NCBI GenBank assembly: GCA_031761405.1
Contig: JASEVX010000007.1
Location: forward strand, 62,507,062-62,571,061
Direction: 5' to 3'
From: Serripes groenlandicus
Lineage: Eukaryota > Mollusca > Bivalvia > Cardiida > Cardiidae
DNA: 64,000 nt
Part shown: positions 23,849-34,910 of the stretch, piece by piece
Layout of the letters: every line of letters begins with the position of its first letter
Position numbering within the stretch: position 1 is the stretch's first letter
Notes under the pieces: model-generated
Database searches by the model: none
Told to the model about the DNA's origin: nothing
Seen by the model: the letters and a program-made list of their open reading frames with translations, nothing else
Made by a program: the position numbers and the translations under genes

Positions 23849-23872
23849 GGTGGGATAAATAAAAAAACTTAC

Positions 23873-24041
23873 GCATATCAAAGTTGACATTAGCCCCATA
23901 TCCAGCAAGTTGGTTCGTCACAACTCCAGGTTCCAACTGCGGTCTATATTGCTGTACAACCGACTGTAGTGGAATGGTACCAATACACACTGCTAGAGGT
24001 AGCTTAAGGTCAATAGGTGTTTCAACTACATCGACTTTAAG
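23873..24041 (-). CDS. Arrestin domain-containing protein, penultimate exon (end of arrestin C domain)
   Basis: A 169-base exon on -, acceptor acttccag and donor gcgtaag. It reads LKVDVVETPIDLKLPLAVCI, then GTIPLQSVV and on to NVNFDM plus one base. The string LPLAVCIGTIPL matches the last beta strand of the arrestin C domain (family pattern LPL.IGTIPL). It ends in phase 1, exactly as the 22874-23025 exon requires. A complete MITE ends only 25 bases past its donor. Upstream exons should lie at higher coordinates on -; the next 2 kb holds repeats and a LINE tail and I found no arrestin-like exon there, so the rest may sit in or beyond other introns, or this may be a fragment of a duplicated gene. 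Confidence 0.8.
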
Positions 24042-24192
24042 CTGGAAGTCAAATCAGATCACTAGTGAGTATTTCAAATTCCAAAACCCACAGTGAGACG
24101 ATTCCTTTGAGTACCCATAGCATAGGATTTGGCCTAGTCATAATAGAAATATAGAAAAGACCAGAATAATTCTTCTTACCCAGTCCTCCATT

Positions 24193-24310
24193 TTAACCCT
24201 TTACCTCATACGACAATTCTGCAGCAGACGACTTTGCACATATTTTGTCAAAACATAGAAAATCTCCATAATTGAATGGATAACCTATGACAAAAAGTGG
24301 AAAACATTAT
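24193..24310 (+). mobile_element. TTAA-MITE, half copy
   Basis: Left half only, from TTAACCCTTTACCTCATACG to GTGGAAAACATTATG. Confidence 0.6.
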
Positions 24311-24559
24311 GTGTTACCATATGGCAAGTCGCATCATTTCCATATATAAGATTACCCATGTTGTTGTAGAATGTTTTCTGTATACTAATGTTAGTCATTA
24401 TTGTCACTTAATCCACAAAGTTAAAACAAAATGTAAGAAACTGCTTATCATGTCTCATTTAATCAATAAACACAGTGAAAATACATCAAAAATGGTATCT
24501 CATTTCATATTTGTCACATTATATTTTTTTCGTTCTAAATAAAATATCAAAAAAAAGTA

Positions 24560-24950
24560 CTGCGGGTACGAAACAACCAATTTATTTTGGGTACGAAACA
24601 GCCAATTTGTTCCCAATACTTTTTCGGGTACGAAACAGCCGATACTTTGCCGATTACGAAACAGCCGCTATATTTTCGGGTACGAAACAGCCAATTTGTT
24701 TTCGGGTACAAAACAGTATCAGTTACCAAACAGCCAAACATTTTTCGGGTACGAAACGGTTCGGTTACCAAACAGTCGATTTATTTTCGGGTACGAAACA
24801 GCCAATATCTTGTCGGGTACGAAACAGCCAATTTGTTTTCGGGTACAAAACAGTATCAGTTACGAAACAGCCAAACATTTTCCGGGTACGAAACGGTTCG
24901 GTTACTAAACAGCCATTTTTTTTCAGTTACGAAACGGAGAGCTTACGAAA
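24560..24950. repeat. GGGTACGAAACAG minisatellite
   Basis: Repeated TTTTCGGGTACGAAACAGCC and variants, with a higher-order period of about 138 bases (24700 against 24838). The overlapping open frames of up to 205 residues (repeating GYETANLFSGTKQ) arise because the unit lacks stops. Confidence 0.8.
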
Positions 24951-24984
24951 CGTCTGGACCCCCTTGAAACAGTTGTCTGCTTGT

Positions 24985-25200
24985 TGTCCCCCGCTTTTAG
25001 CGAAAGCGTGGGGACTATTATTTCTCGTCCGTCAGTCCCTCCGTCACGCTGTCACAAAAACTTTAACCTTGGTCATAACTTCTGAACCGTAATAGGTACT
25101 GCTTTCATATTTCACATGTGTATTCCTTGTGACAACCCCTTTCCATCAATACCAATTTTTTTGACCTTGTGACCTTGACCCTGGCGGGGGACCATAATTC
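24985..25200. repeat. Bivalve-type dispersed repeat fragment
   Basis: CCCCCGCTTTTAGCGAAAGC forms a hairpin with GCGTGGGG; followed by TCGTCCGTCAGTCCCTCCGT and GTCATAACTTCTGAACCGTA. The order recalls ends of Helentron-like elements. Confidence 0.4.
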
Positions 25201-25738
25201 TCTGAATTTGCTTGTTATTGCCATAATGTAACGTTCATAATTGTGCGTACGCCTATATGACGGCAAGAAACCGAGTACTCGTAATAATAGATAAAATATA
25301 TACACAGTTAGTTTAAACATATTTTATTGCCATATAAATAATACATAAGATGATTTGCAACATTCAATATTCATATGACAAAAGGGTTAGACTACAAGTT
25401 CTAACAACTTAGATTCAGTCTGTCCCTTTTGGATGACATACATTATATCCTGTCTTTGAATTAACAAATAGTAAACGGCAATAAAGATTACATAAAATAG
25501 ACAATTTGTTCCGACTGGAGTTGGCAAGATAATTTATCTTACTTCACTGAATAAGAGGGCAAGATAACTTATCTTACTTCACTGAATAACTGGTTGGTAA
25601 ACTTTAAAAAAACACAAAAAAAAACCATATTATTAATCAAGACTAACATATCGTATATATGATTACATTAAAACATAGTATTATATAGAATTGTGGTATT
25701 TTGGTTTGGATAAGAGACCCGTAGAAAAGCAACAGTAT

Positions 25739-26368
25739 CTATTCAAACCTCCCAGAATCTCTTATGTAAGACTGCACTGCCAGGAATATATTAGAGTTCT
25801 CATCAACGCTCAGATGATTTGAACTATATAGTAAAATATTCAAGTTTAATGGGTGGTATATTCTAAGTTGTCGAAATAGCAGAATTCGCTGTTGGTAAAA
25901 TATATGACATCTAAAAAAGAAATATTCACAGTCTTCCAACCCATAACCACAAACGCACATTCCGTTGTTACTTAAGTGGTTATTGTACAGGTCAAATTGT
26001 AAGTCACTGCATTTATTGCGAAGACGCGTGTGTATTATTGAAAATTGGCGTTTACCTATAGAGTAGTACTTTGGAACAGTTGTACTTGGGAACATTTTCT
26101 TTACATTGGTCTTAAAGGCTGACAGAGAAGTGATAGATTTTATGTTTTCGGGTAGTTCATTCCATAAAGATACAGAAGAAGGGACAAAAAAACTGGCAAA
26201 TAACTCTGTTCGTCTGGCAATTACTTCTATATTAGACGCATTTCGCAGTGGATATTCAGTTCGATTACCAACGTGTGGTGGACAAATTTCGCTTAGATAG
26301 TTGGGAGTAAGATCATGAATGATTTTAAATGTTAAAATAAGTTTTTGGTACTTTCTACGATCAGACAA
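25739..26368 (-). pseudogene. LINE (non-LTR retrotransposon) reverse-transcriptase C-terminal fragment
   Basis: A 209-residue open frame matching the conserved tail that follows the reverse-transcriptase domain in many mollusc LINE ORF2 proteins: RRKYQKLILTFKIIHDLTP then NYL, a FFVPSSVSLWNELPENI segment, FKTNVKKMF, and near the end a C-x-C...C...C knuckle (CVCGYGLEDCEYFFFRCHIF). The frame continues upstream on - with LIYKDIGWLKL to about 26400 and then stops. No polymerase palm motif (FADD-like) is present, so this is a 5'-truncated copy, as usual for LINEs, and not a host gene. On + the region shows only shadow frames. Confidence 0.82.
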
Positions 26369-26409
26369 TTTAAGCCACCCAATGTCTTTGTATAAATTAA
26401 AAATTTACA

Positions 26410-27540
26410 GTTGTGTTTTACCTTTTGTTCTTTTCAATTTTTTCACACATAGCTGTCAGGCCACACCAAATTAAATAATAGGTCCTCAGATTTTAGACTT
26501 CAAAAATGCATACGACAGTACGAAACTTTTTTTTTTCTTTTTTTTCTCTCTTTCAGATTTTTACGTACGGGCCATATTTTTCAACCATACGGAATCTTTT
26601 TTTTTTTTAATTTTCTCTTATTAAAATGCTAAATGCCATCTATAGGTTTTCACACTTAAGTCTGTTGTAGCATCATTTACAATTCTATGCAACAAATCTA
26701 TCATTGTAACTTACTTAAGCTTCTTGCCAACTTATTCGAGTTTGGATGCTCTACCACTAGACCACTGATAATCTATTTTGACTTCTTTTCACTTTGGAAA
26801 GGAAAACTGTAGGTAGAAACAATTTGTACATAATGTCATTTTGTACATCAAGAATGCAACACCTTATTTGGACTTGATTTCCAATATATCACTATATTAC
26901 ATCTTTGAACACAATACTATTACAAACAGGGAGAAATAACTTGAAAGTGTTCAAAGTGAATTAACGTTGAAATATTAAGAAATAGTTGGAATCAAAATTT
27001 AAAATACAGAACTGTTCTGCATTCCGGATTGATTCGCCCGTATGAGAGTACTTGTTTTTTCTTATTTAAATAAAAATAATCAGGTATAAATTGCGTGCAA
27101 AACCTCTTTTTTTATTGTCGTCATCGTCAATAAAAGCGGAAATTTACAAAAAAGATCAGGTATAATACTTTTTTTTTTACTTTTACTGTCTTCATCATCA
27201 ATCAATACGAGCGGAAACTGTGAAAACGGCCGCACTCGATTTTATTGATGACGTTTGTTTGTGTAGCGTTAATCGAATAATTGTGTCTGATCTAACGATT
27301 AATAAAGGATAGTTTTGCTTCTTTTAAAAAAAAAATTGATGTATTAAACAAGGCAGAAATTATATGATATTGACTTATTAATTATAGTCGGCATTTGTTT
27401 TGATAATACACATAATTTGAATGAATGGGATAAATTCGAATTGTTGTATTTGTAAATTATTTACCAACACGATTAGAAGATTTTATCATAGCGCCAATGG
27501 CGCAGTAGTGGCGATCGTGTAGAATATCCTGCATATATAT
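26410..27540. other. No gene seen
   Basis: Low-complexity T tracts (26525-26550, 26588-26600, 27108-27180) and AT-rich sequence. Confidence 0.4.
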
Positions 27541-27542
27541 TA

Positions 27543-28812
27543 GGAAACACAAATATACTGGTATGTATCTGGAAACATCAATATGCTGGTTTTATCAGGA
27601 AACATCAATATCCCGGTAAATATCAGGAAACACCAATATCCCGGTATATATCAGAAAACACCAATGTACCAATATATATCAGGAAACACAAATATACTGG
27701 TATGTATCTGGAAACTCCAATATACTGGTTTATATCAGGAAACACTAATATCCCAGTATATATCACGAAACACCAATATACCGGTATATACCAAGGAACA
27801 CCAATAAACCGGTATATATCAGAAAACACCAATATGCTGGTATATATCAGGAAATACCAATATACTAGTGTGTACCAGGAAACACCAATATACTAGTATG
27901 TATCTGGAAACACCAATATACTGGTATGTATCTGGAAACACCAATATACCTGTATATATCAGAAAACACCAATCTACCAATATATATTAGGAAACACAAA
28001 TAAACTGGTATGTATCTGGAAACAACAATATAGTGGTTTATATCAGGAAACACCAATATCCCGGTATATATCAGGAGACCAATATACAAGTATGTATCAG
28101 GAAACACCAATATTCAAGTATTTATCAGGAAACGCCAATATACTGGTATGTATCTGGAAACACCAATATACTGGTATATGTCAGAAAACAAAAATCTACC
28201 AATATATATCAGGAAACACAAATATACTGGTATGTATCTGGAAACACCAATATACTGGTTTATATCAGGAAACACCACTATCCCGGTATATATCGGGAAA
28301 CACCAATATACAAGTATGTATCTGGAAACACCAATATGCTGGTTTATATCAGGAAACACTAATATCCCGGTATATATCAGGAAACACCAATATTCAAGTA
28401 TACATCAGGAAACGCCAATATACAAGTATATATCAGGAAATACCAATATACCGGTATATACCAAGGAACACCAATATACCGGTATATATCAGAAAACGCC
28501 AATATACAAGTATGTATCAGGAAAAACGAATATACCGGTGTCTACCAAGGAACACCAATATACACGTATATATAAAAAAAAACCAATATGCTAGTGTGTA
28601 TCAGGAAAAACGAATATACCGGTATATACCAGGAAATACCAATATAACGGTATATATCAGAAAACACCAATATGCTAATATATATCAGGTAAAACCAATA
28701 AACCGGTATATATCAGGAAACCCCAAAATACAGGTATATATCAGGAAACACCAATATACTGGTATATGTCAGGAAACACCAATATACTGGTAAATGTCAG
28801 GAAACACACATG
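27543..28812. repeat. 28-bp minisatellite, about 45 copies
   Basis: Unit AGGAAACACCAATATACTGG plus TATATATC (28 bases). Because 28 is not a multiple of 3, one tract yields the same repeated peptide in all three frames, and several frames on both strands stay open (up to 233 residues). No start context, signal or splice evidence supports coding. Confidence 0.93.
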
Positions 28813-28839
28813 TAATGGAAGAGAAAACATAAGTATTTC

Positions 28840-29100
28840 ATTATTTGTACGTGGTTATTTACGCCTCTTTCAACAAGAGTTCAGTTATATCACGGTGTTT
28901 CCTGGGCAAGTTACCAGTACTACTGGTCCATTTATCCAAACACCAGCGAGTCATTCGTGATGCTCACCCAACAAGCTTGAGCGCCAAGGACGAGAAAGCC
29001 CTACCATTCTTAACGTGTTGGGTATGACACGTCCGAGGATCGAACCCGCGATCTGACGCACCCGTGGCGGCCGCTCTACAACTACACCACCGAGACGGTC
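28840..29100 (-). repeat. tRNA-derived SINE, reverse orientation
   Basis: On -: TCTCGGTGGTGTAGTTGTAG (A box TGGTGTAGTTG), then GGGTTCGATCCTCGGACG (B box), a body, and the core ATATAACTGAACTCTTGTTG near the far end. The tRNA-like head is the best preserved in the window but has an inexact acceptor stem. Confidence 0.75.
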
Positions 29101-29183
29101 TGAGCAAAAAAAGTAAAATGGGTTAAACCATACAAACTCACGAATAGAATACCAATGACCCGCTTGAGAATGTCTCGGTAACA

Positions 29184-29412
29184 TTAACCCTTTCCCTCAT
29201 ATAAACGCTTTCTGACACCTCTGCAGCAGACGGCTTTTTGAAAACATAGTGACAAAAGAAGAAATTGCTCAAAACGAGCAATTTCTCTTTTGCCACAATG
29301 TTTTCCACTTTTAGTCATAGGTTATCCATTCAATTATAGAGATTTTCCATTTTTTGACAAAATATGTTCAACGTCGTCTGCTGCAGAATTGTCGTATGAG
29401 GGAAAGGTTTAA
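29184..29412 (-). mobile_element. TTAA-MITE, full copy, reverse orientation
   Basis: 229 bases. The order of internal blocks is inverted relative to 9958-10187 (CGCCTCTGCAGCAGACGGC-like first, GTCGTCTGCTGCAGAATTG last). Ends 122 bases before the signal-peptide exon at 29534. Confidence 0.8.
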
Positions 29413-29533
29413 GAGCCATTATCGGGGAACGATGATGCATACAGAAAGCCCGTGACATTTAACTGGTGGCATTTTGTAACATGATGTGCCACCATTTATA
29501 GATTGTATTATTCTACATGGATGGAGAAAAAGA

Positions 29534-29593
29534 ATGATGGAGTTTAAATTAATTCTGATTTATTTTCTTATATCTGCTTCATCTTTGATTCAG
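29534..29593 (+). CDS. Unrecognised secreted charged protein, exon 1 (signal peptide)
   Basis: An exon of 20 codons, MMEFKLILIYFLISASSLIQ, a strongly hydrophobic signal peptide, ending exactly at a codon boundary with donor cag then gtgggt (phase 0). Two adjacent ATGs at 29534 and 29537 are both in frame. The link to the exons at 43309 and 43947 rests on strand, phase 0 at every junction, and the fact that those exons lack a start and a signal sequence of their own; the 13.7 kb intron between is long, so the link is an inference. Two copies of the TTAA-bounded MITE flank this exon (29184-29412 and 29668-29890). Confidence 0.62.
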
Positions 29594-29667
29594 GTGGGTA
29601 CCGTTTTAAGGATTTTTATTTTATTACATTGTTTCTTTTTTTCATTCTATTTTATCAACTTTCTACA

Positions 29668-29890
29668 TTAACCCTTTCCCCCATCCGACAATTCTGCAGC
29701 AGACGACTTTGAATATATTTAATAGACAAACTCTTTAATTTAATGGATAACCTATGACTAAAAGTGGAAGACATTGTGGCAAAAGGAGAAATTGTTCGTT
29801 TTGAGCAATTTCTTCTTTTGTCACTATGTTTTCAAAAAGCCGTCTGCTGCAGAGGCGTCAAAAAGCGTCTATATATGAGGGAAAGGGTCA
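29668..29890 (+). mobile_element. TTAA-MITE, full copy
   Basis: TTAACCCTTTCCCCCATCCG to GAGGGAAAGGGTCAA; the last TTAA is mutated to TCAA. Lies 75 bases inside the intron after exon 1. Confidence 0.78.
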
Positions 29891-30462
29891 ATAAATAGAC
29901 TTGCACTAGCTGTTAAAAGCGACGTAATACCTAAAAACAAACAGACATTAATAGACTTACAGACTTTGAAGAAGATTGTAAATGTCGATTTTGGAACCGT
30001 TCACTTTTGTTCTAATAACGCGTTGACATTTTATACAAATTTTGTGTTTGTATGGTAGTAATGCCGCTTAAATAAATAGACTTGCCCTAGCTGTTAAAAG
30101 CGACGTAATACCTAATAACAAACAGACATTAATAGACTTACAGACTTTGAAGAAGATTGTAAATGTCGATTTTGGAACCGTTCACTTTTAACAAGGTACA
30201 CTTGTTCTAATAACGCGTTGACATTTTATATTACATTATGGTTTGTATGGTAGAAATGCCGCTTTAATAAATAGACTTGCCCTAGCTGTTAAAAGCGACG
30301 TAAACCCTAAAAGCAAACAGACATTAATAGACTTACAGACTTTGAAGAAGATTGTAAATGTCGATTTTGGAACCGTTCACTTTTAACTAGGTACACTTGT
30401 TCTAATAACGCGTTGACATTTTATACAACATTATGGTTTGTATGGTAGTAATGCCGCTTTAA
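29890..30462 (+). repeat. Three tandem copies of a ~190-bp unit
   Basis: Starts at 29890, 30071 and 30266: AATAAATAGACTTGC..CTAG, GCGACGTAA, ACTTTGAAGAAGATTGTAAA, TGTCGATTTTGGAACCGTTC, TAACGCGTTGACATTTTATA, GTAGTAATGCCGCTT. Bounded on both sides by full TTAA-MITEs. Confidence 0.85.
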
Positions 30463-30690
30463 CCCTTTCCCACATACAACAAATCTTCAGCAGACGACTT
30501 TGAACATATTTTGTCAAAAAAAATAGAAAATCTCTTTAATTGAATGGATAACCAATGACTAAAAGTGGAAAACATTGTGGCAAAAGGAGAAATTGCTCGT
30601 TTTGAGCAATTTATGCTTTTGTCACTATGTTTTCAAAAGTCCGTCTGCTGCAGAAGCGCCAGAAAGCGTCTATATGAGGGAAAGGGTTAA
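30459..30690 (+). mobile_element. TTAA-MITE, full copy
   Basis: 232 bases with intact ends (TTAACCCTTTCCCACATACA to GGGAAAGGGTTAA) and a perfect central hairpin at 30592-30610. Confidence 0.82.
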
Positions 30691-30741
30691 ACATTTTTGT
30701 CTTCTTTGATATCATGGCGTTTCAGCCATTACTTCCATTTT

Positions 30742-30835
30742 AAAAGTCGTTGGTTAGACCCCGGGTTGTACGAACCCGCGAACTCCAATCATCCGACACG
30801 GACGCTCTATCACTACACCACCAAGGCGGTGCTTT
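30742..30835 (-). repeat. SINE head fragment
   Basis: On - it carries a tRNA-like A box (GGTGGTGTAGTGATAGAGCG) and B box (CGGGTTCGTACAACC). Confidence 0.5.
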
Positions 30836-30854
30836 ATACAACATATAAACACGT

Positions 30855-31320
30855 ATGACTGAATTTATTGTTATGATTTTTACGCCGGTTTCAACATTAT
30901 TTCAGTTATATATCGACGATAGAACATATAATCATGATGATCCCTCGGTTAACTATACTAGGAAATCGAGGGCTTGGCGTGAAACGGTTGTAACTCAAAT
31001 TGGTATTTGTTTTACCAAGGTTAATTACCTCGCCATAAAGTCTTTACAAGCGTTAAATCATTCTTCTTGGTAAACAATGGAAATTTAGGTACCATTGCTC
31101 GTTCTGAGCAATGGCACCTAAATTTGCATTGTTTACAAAGGAGTCAAAATTGCCCCTAATCCAGGGTTTTCAAAATAGGTTTTTAGTTACAACCGTCTCA
31201 CGCCAAGCCCTCGAAATGGGCCTTACCAAAAGGCCATCCGTCACGAGCCGGACTGTAACCTGGGACGCCAGGTTTAGGATCTAACACGCTAGCCACTAGA
31301 CCTCGGCGGATTGAATGAAT
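30855..31320 (-). repeat. SINE interrupted by a MITE
   Basis: The inverted SINE core (TTTTACGCCGGTTTCAACAT, TTTCAGTTATATATCG) lies left of the MITE at 30966, and a tRNA-like head on - (CCTGGCGTCCCAGGTTACAG region) lies right of it up to 31310, so the MITE appears to sit inside the SINE. Confidence 0.45.
30966..31214. mobile_element. Foldback MITE, TCGAGGGCTTGGCGTGAAAC family, copy 1
   Basis: 249 bases. The ends TCGAGGGCTTGGCGTGAAAC and its inverse CTCACGCCAAGCCCTCGA extend into about 30-base arms (GGTTGTAACT). The central palindrome ATTGCTCGTTCTGAGCAAT is at 31094-31112. Confidence 0.82.
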
Positions 31321-31351
31321 GAATACGTGTTATCAACAAGTTTGGAATAAC

Positions 31352-31601
31352 CATCCTCGGTACCCAGGCTATTCATAAAATATATGATACCCTGGGCAAA
31401 TTGGCTGTAAACATCTCGTATTCATGAATCATTTATGAGGTGAAATGCAGCCGCTTGATTGGCCGCATGACACAAACCTCATGCGATACGAAAATTACAG
31501 TGTAGTTACGAAGGAAATCGTGGTGCATGCTTTACGAAATTTTGCTAGCCAATATGCCCAGGGTATCATATATTTTATGAATAGCCTGGGTACCGAGGAT
31601 G
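31352..31601. mobile_element. Foldback element with 47-base perfect arms
   Basis: CATCCTCGGTACCCAGGCTA ... ATACCCTGGGCA at 31352-31398 is the exact inverse of 31555-31601. The spacer is about 156 bases. Confidence 0.8.
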
Positions 31602-31739
31602 GGAATAACAGGATTAATTATTTACCACATTCATGCAAAAATACACTGAAAACAAACTGTTCCGTGAATAAACACTTCAAGTGTTTGTTTCAGTGCAAGA
31701 TATATACCTGTATCTACACTGAGTTAGAACCAAACAGTG

Positions 31740-31970
31740 ATGTTTTCCCGTCTGGCTTTGCCACGAGTGAGGAGGTCGCGGGTTCGATACCCAACCGGGC
31801 GATACCAAAGACTGTAAAAAGGGTAGTAGTGGCTGCCCTCCTAGGCGCTCTAACGACTGACTGGTTGGTGGCAGATAAAAAGGACCAGTAGTACTGGTAA
31901 CTTACCCAGGAAACGCCGTGATATAACTAACACTTGTTGAAAGCGGCGTAAAACACAACTCGATCAATCA
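31740..31970 (+). repeat. tRNA-derived SINE
   Basis: GGTCGCGGGTTCGATACCCA (B box), body with GGACCAGTAGTACTGGTAAC, and the core CGCCGTGATATAACTAACAC then GAAAGCGGCGTAAAAC. Confidence 0.7.
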
Positions 31971-32441
31971 ATTGCCTCGAGGGATAATATCTCATTTTTG
32001 TTATTGACACAATCATGATACCGATACTGTTAATTTCATGCTTTTAGGGACTTATAGTATGTACAAACTGTACAAAGACAGTGTAAATAGTGAACATTTT
32101 CACTATTTTCACTCGTTAAAACTCCCTGTTTTAAACAGTACGTTCTTCGTGATATAATATAAAAAAAAACATGTGTTAATTAACCTATATAATATTTATC
32201 TACACCTCATAATAAAAGAAACGAACTTATCCAGACATAATTTCAAATATGTGCAATTTAAGACTTATGTCTCAATTTATATATTTTGTTTTGTTCATTC
32301 TCCTTTGAACTTGTCAATTTCTATTGTTTATCACATGATGTTAAATATTATGTAAAAATGTTTTGTATGTAACAAGATACATTTATAAGTATACGTTAAT
32401 AACATTCTGTTCTGTTCTGTTCTATAATGCACTGATAAACA

Positions 32442-32500
32442 TGAGCCGTTCAACGAGAAAACCAACAATTTGAATGTTGGTTTTCTCGTGGAAAGGCTCA
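32442..32500. repeat. Perfect-stem hairpin
   Basis: ACGAGAAAACCAACA and TGTTGGTTTTCTCGT pair around ATTTGAA; the outer GAGCCGTTC/GGAAAGGCTC also pair. The motif GAGCCGT..ACGAGAAAACC recurs at 43178. Confidence 0.7.
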
Positions 32501-32592
32501 CACGTAAATGTCAGAACTATTAAGCTTCCCAATTCGTGTTCATTACTCACGCGAATACAGATAAAGCAAATGCTTCAATATATATATATACG

Positions 32593-32818
32593 TTAACCCT
32601 TACTCACATATAGATACTCTTCGACGCTTATACATAACATGACTTTTGAAAACATTGTGACAAAAGGAGAAATTGTTCATGATGAGCAGTCTCCTCCTCT
32701 GCAACAATAGTGTCTACTCTATTCAGTAGTAATACATTGACAGAGACGTTACATGTTTTAGCCAAGATGTTTTCAAAGTCGTCTGCTGCAGATTTGTTGT
32801 ATGTGGGAAACGGGTTTA
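32593..32818 (-). mobile_element. TTAA-MITE, full-length diverged copy
   Basis: TTAACCCTTACTCACATATA to GTGGGAAACGGGTTTAA, with TTTTGAAAACATTGTGACAA and AAGTCGTCTGCTGCAGAT in reverse-orientation order. Confidence 0.7.
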
Positions 32819-33257
32819 AAGTAACATATGATCTAAGATATATTGTTTGATTTTCCGTTAGGTCTAGTGTATACATAATACATTGTCCTCAAAGAGTACA
32901 CCATAATTATGTATGCATAACATAACGCATTTGCATTGGATCCAGTTCATAAGACAATGTACAAGTTTGTATTTTTGAACAGTGTAGTTTCAGATCATCT
33001 TGTCCATCTGATAAATCTTGTCAGAACACACACGTTGGCAGTATCTTTTAGCAAGCTCTTGTAAGTCATGTATATCTTGATTAGACTGTGCGATTGCACG
33101 GTTTGATATTATCTTTTATATACTGTTAATAAAAGCCAACTGGTGCCCTTTCTCACACACCGGCTCAATTATTGTCATCACGTTGGTTAGCATGCATTTT
33201 TTTATTGTCATCCATATTAGAACAGATTATCAGCTTAGCAAAGTTGATCAAATTATT

Positions 33258-33477
33258 TAACCCTTTCCAACTTGCAGACTTATTTTGATGCATTTGTATC
33301 AGACGAATTTTTAAAACATCGTGGCGGAAAAAAGAACTTGCCCCTATAGAGCATATTTTCCTTTAATCACGATGTTTTCAATTATGAAATGATTATATTT
33401 CAATTAAAGGATAGTTTCTATATTTGTCCTTAGATAATTCGTTAAGTCTTCTGCTGCAGATTTGTTCCGTGTGAGAA
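33258..33477. mobile_element. TTAA-MITE, diverged copy
   Basis: TTAACCCTTTCCAACTTGCA, AACATCGTGGC, TCTTCTGCTGCAGATTTGTT; the right end is lost. Confidence 0.5.
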
Positions 33478-33959
33478 AATGACAATGACAATGACAACTA
33501 TTTATTGAAATGATTTAGGCCACCGGCCAACAGTACAAACTATTCGATTTAATTAATATTTCTAAACTTAGAATGATGTTCTTATGAATCTGTCATTAAC
33601 ATGTAGATGAAATATTATAGTTTCTATACAACACCAGGATTGTTGTTACTATTGAGCAATGAATAAAAGTTAATAATGTTGACGCTTGTATACCAGTGAG
33701 TTGAATAGGAATAAATTTCTTATTTCACCATACTTTGGGAAATGAAATAAAACATGAAATCTCACATTCAACAACATTTTTGTTTAGCGATTGAAACAGA
33801 TACATGCAATATGTTAACGTTCAATGTTATTGTGACGACCAGTCTCGATGGCAAATTTGTAGTTCAAACAATAAAATGTAGCAAGTGCTATTCTATATTT
33901 TAATGGAATGTCAATTAACAGATATCTCTCAGTATTTTGAAGAGAATTGAAATGTATAA

Positions 33960-34195
33960 AGACCGATTGTGGAAGACAGTGGCCCAGCCTTGCTCTCAAC
34001 CAGTCCCATGACAGCAGTTGGGCCCGAGCCTGCCGGGTTCGATCCCCAGTCGCGGCGGTCATGGTGGAGTGCTCTTAAAGAAGTCGAATTTCCTGGACTA
34101 ATATTGGTTTGATTTCCCAGGGATCGTCAACAGTGAACGGTCGACGAGAAATAACTGAAAAAATGTTGAAACTCAAATAAAATAAAATTCGTAAT
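33960..34195 (+). repeat. tRNA-derived SINE
   Basis: CCTGCCGGGTTCGATCCCCA (B box), then GGTGGAGTGCTC, GATTTCCCAGGGATCG, and AATAACTGAAAAAATGTTGA at the tail. Confidence 0.65.
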
Positions 34196-34910
34196 CGATG
34201 AACAGTCAAGAGGAACATACTATTACATTTGCCCAATCAATTAAATGTTATCATCTTAAAATTTAAAATGTTTATAAAGTCAATAGTGTGCATATGTTTC
34301 CTAGAAATTCCTGAACTACTTTCAAAACGCTTGTCATAGTACATGTCAGATTCAGTTGATGACGATCAAACCTGACATCTTTACGCCAGAACGTGTGTGT
34401 GTAATCTTAGTACAGAGGTTTGTTTGCAAACGTGTTCTCATTAAGAGCAATATCCCCAGTTACCAATATGTTTAACTCTTCACTGCCGAGTTTCACAAAG
34501 TCGACTCTTCCATGTTGAAAATTGGACCATTCTTTGTGTGTGCGTCCAACAGGTACGCTTTAATGATTAACTGGCAAACAATGCAGATTTCAGAAGAGAC
34601 AGGTCATTACCGTTACCGTTACCGTTTTCCGAGCACTGATGCTGCGTCAAGAGTCGTTAGTGTCAGGGAAAGGAACAGTATTATTGGCTGTTGACTCTCA
34701 TAATTGGAAAAATCCTTGAATTTATCAGTGAGTGGGCTCAAACCAATAAAATCATATGATAACACCTGTGTTCTAACTTAAGAGAATATTTATGTCGCGT
34801 TTTATATCAATCTTTAGGAAGATTTAGTTTTTTTAGTTTATTTTAAGACCGATTAATACAATGATAGCTGTGTATTGTTATGAATGATACCCTCCACAGG
34901 AATATCCTTA

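Larger units (their letters stand above)
23026..23872 (-). other. Intron of the ARRDC-like gene, packed with MITEs
   Basis: An 847-base GT-AG intron, phase 1, composed largely of three members of the TTAA-bounded MITE family: two diverged (about 23062-23252 and 23252-23472) and one full-length (23622-23848). Confidence 0.72.

Noticed and set aside
24475..25092. 205-residue open frame with GYETANLFSGTKQ repeats
   Set aside because: Generated by the GGGTACGAAACAG minisatellite.
28092..28793. 233-residue open frame repeating QETPIYWYISGNTNI-like peptides
   Set aside because: Product of the 28-bp minisatellite; equivalent frames exist in other phases and on the other strand.
28951..29184. Possible tRNA gene on -
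   Set aside because: A and B boxes are good, but the acceptor stem and anticodon arm do not fold properly and it continues into a SINE body.
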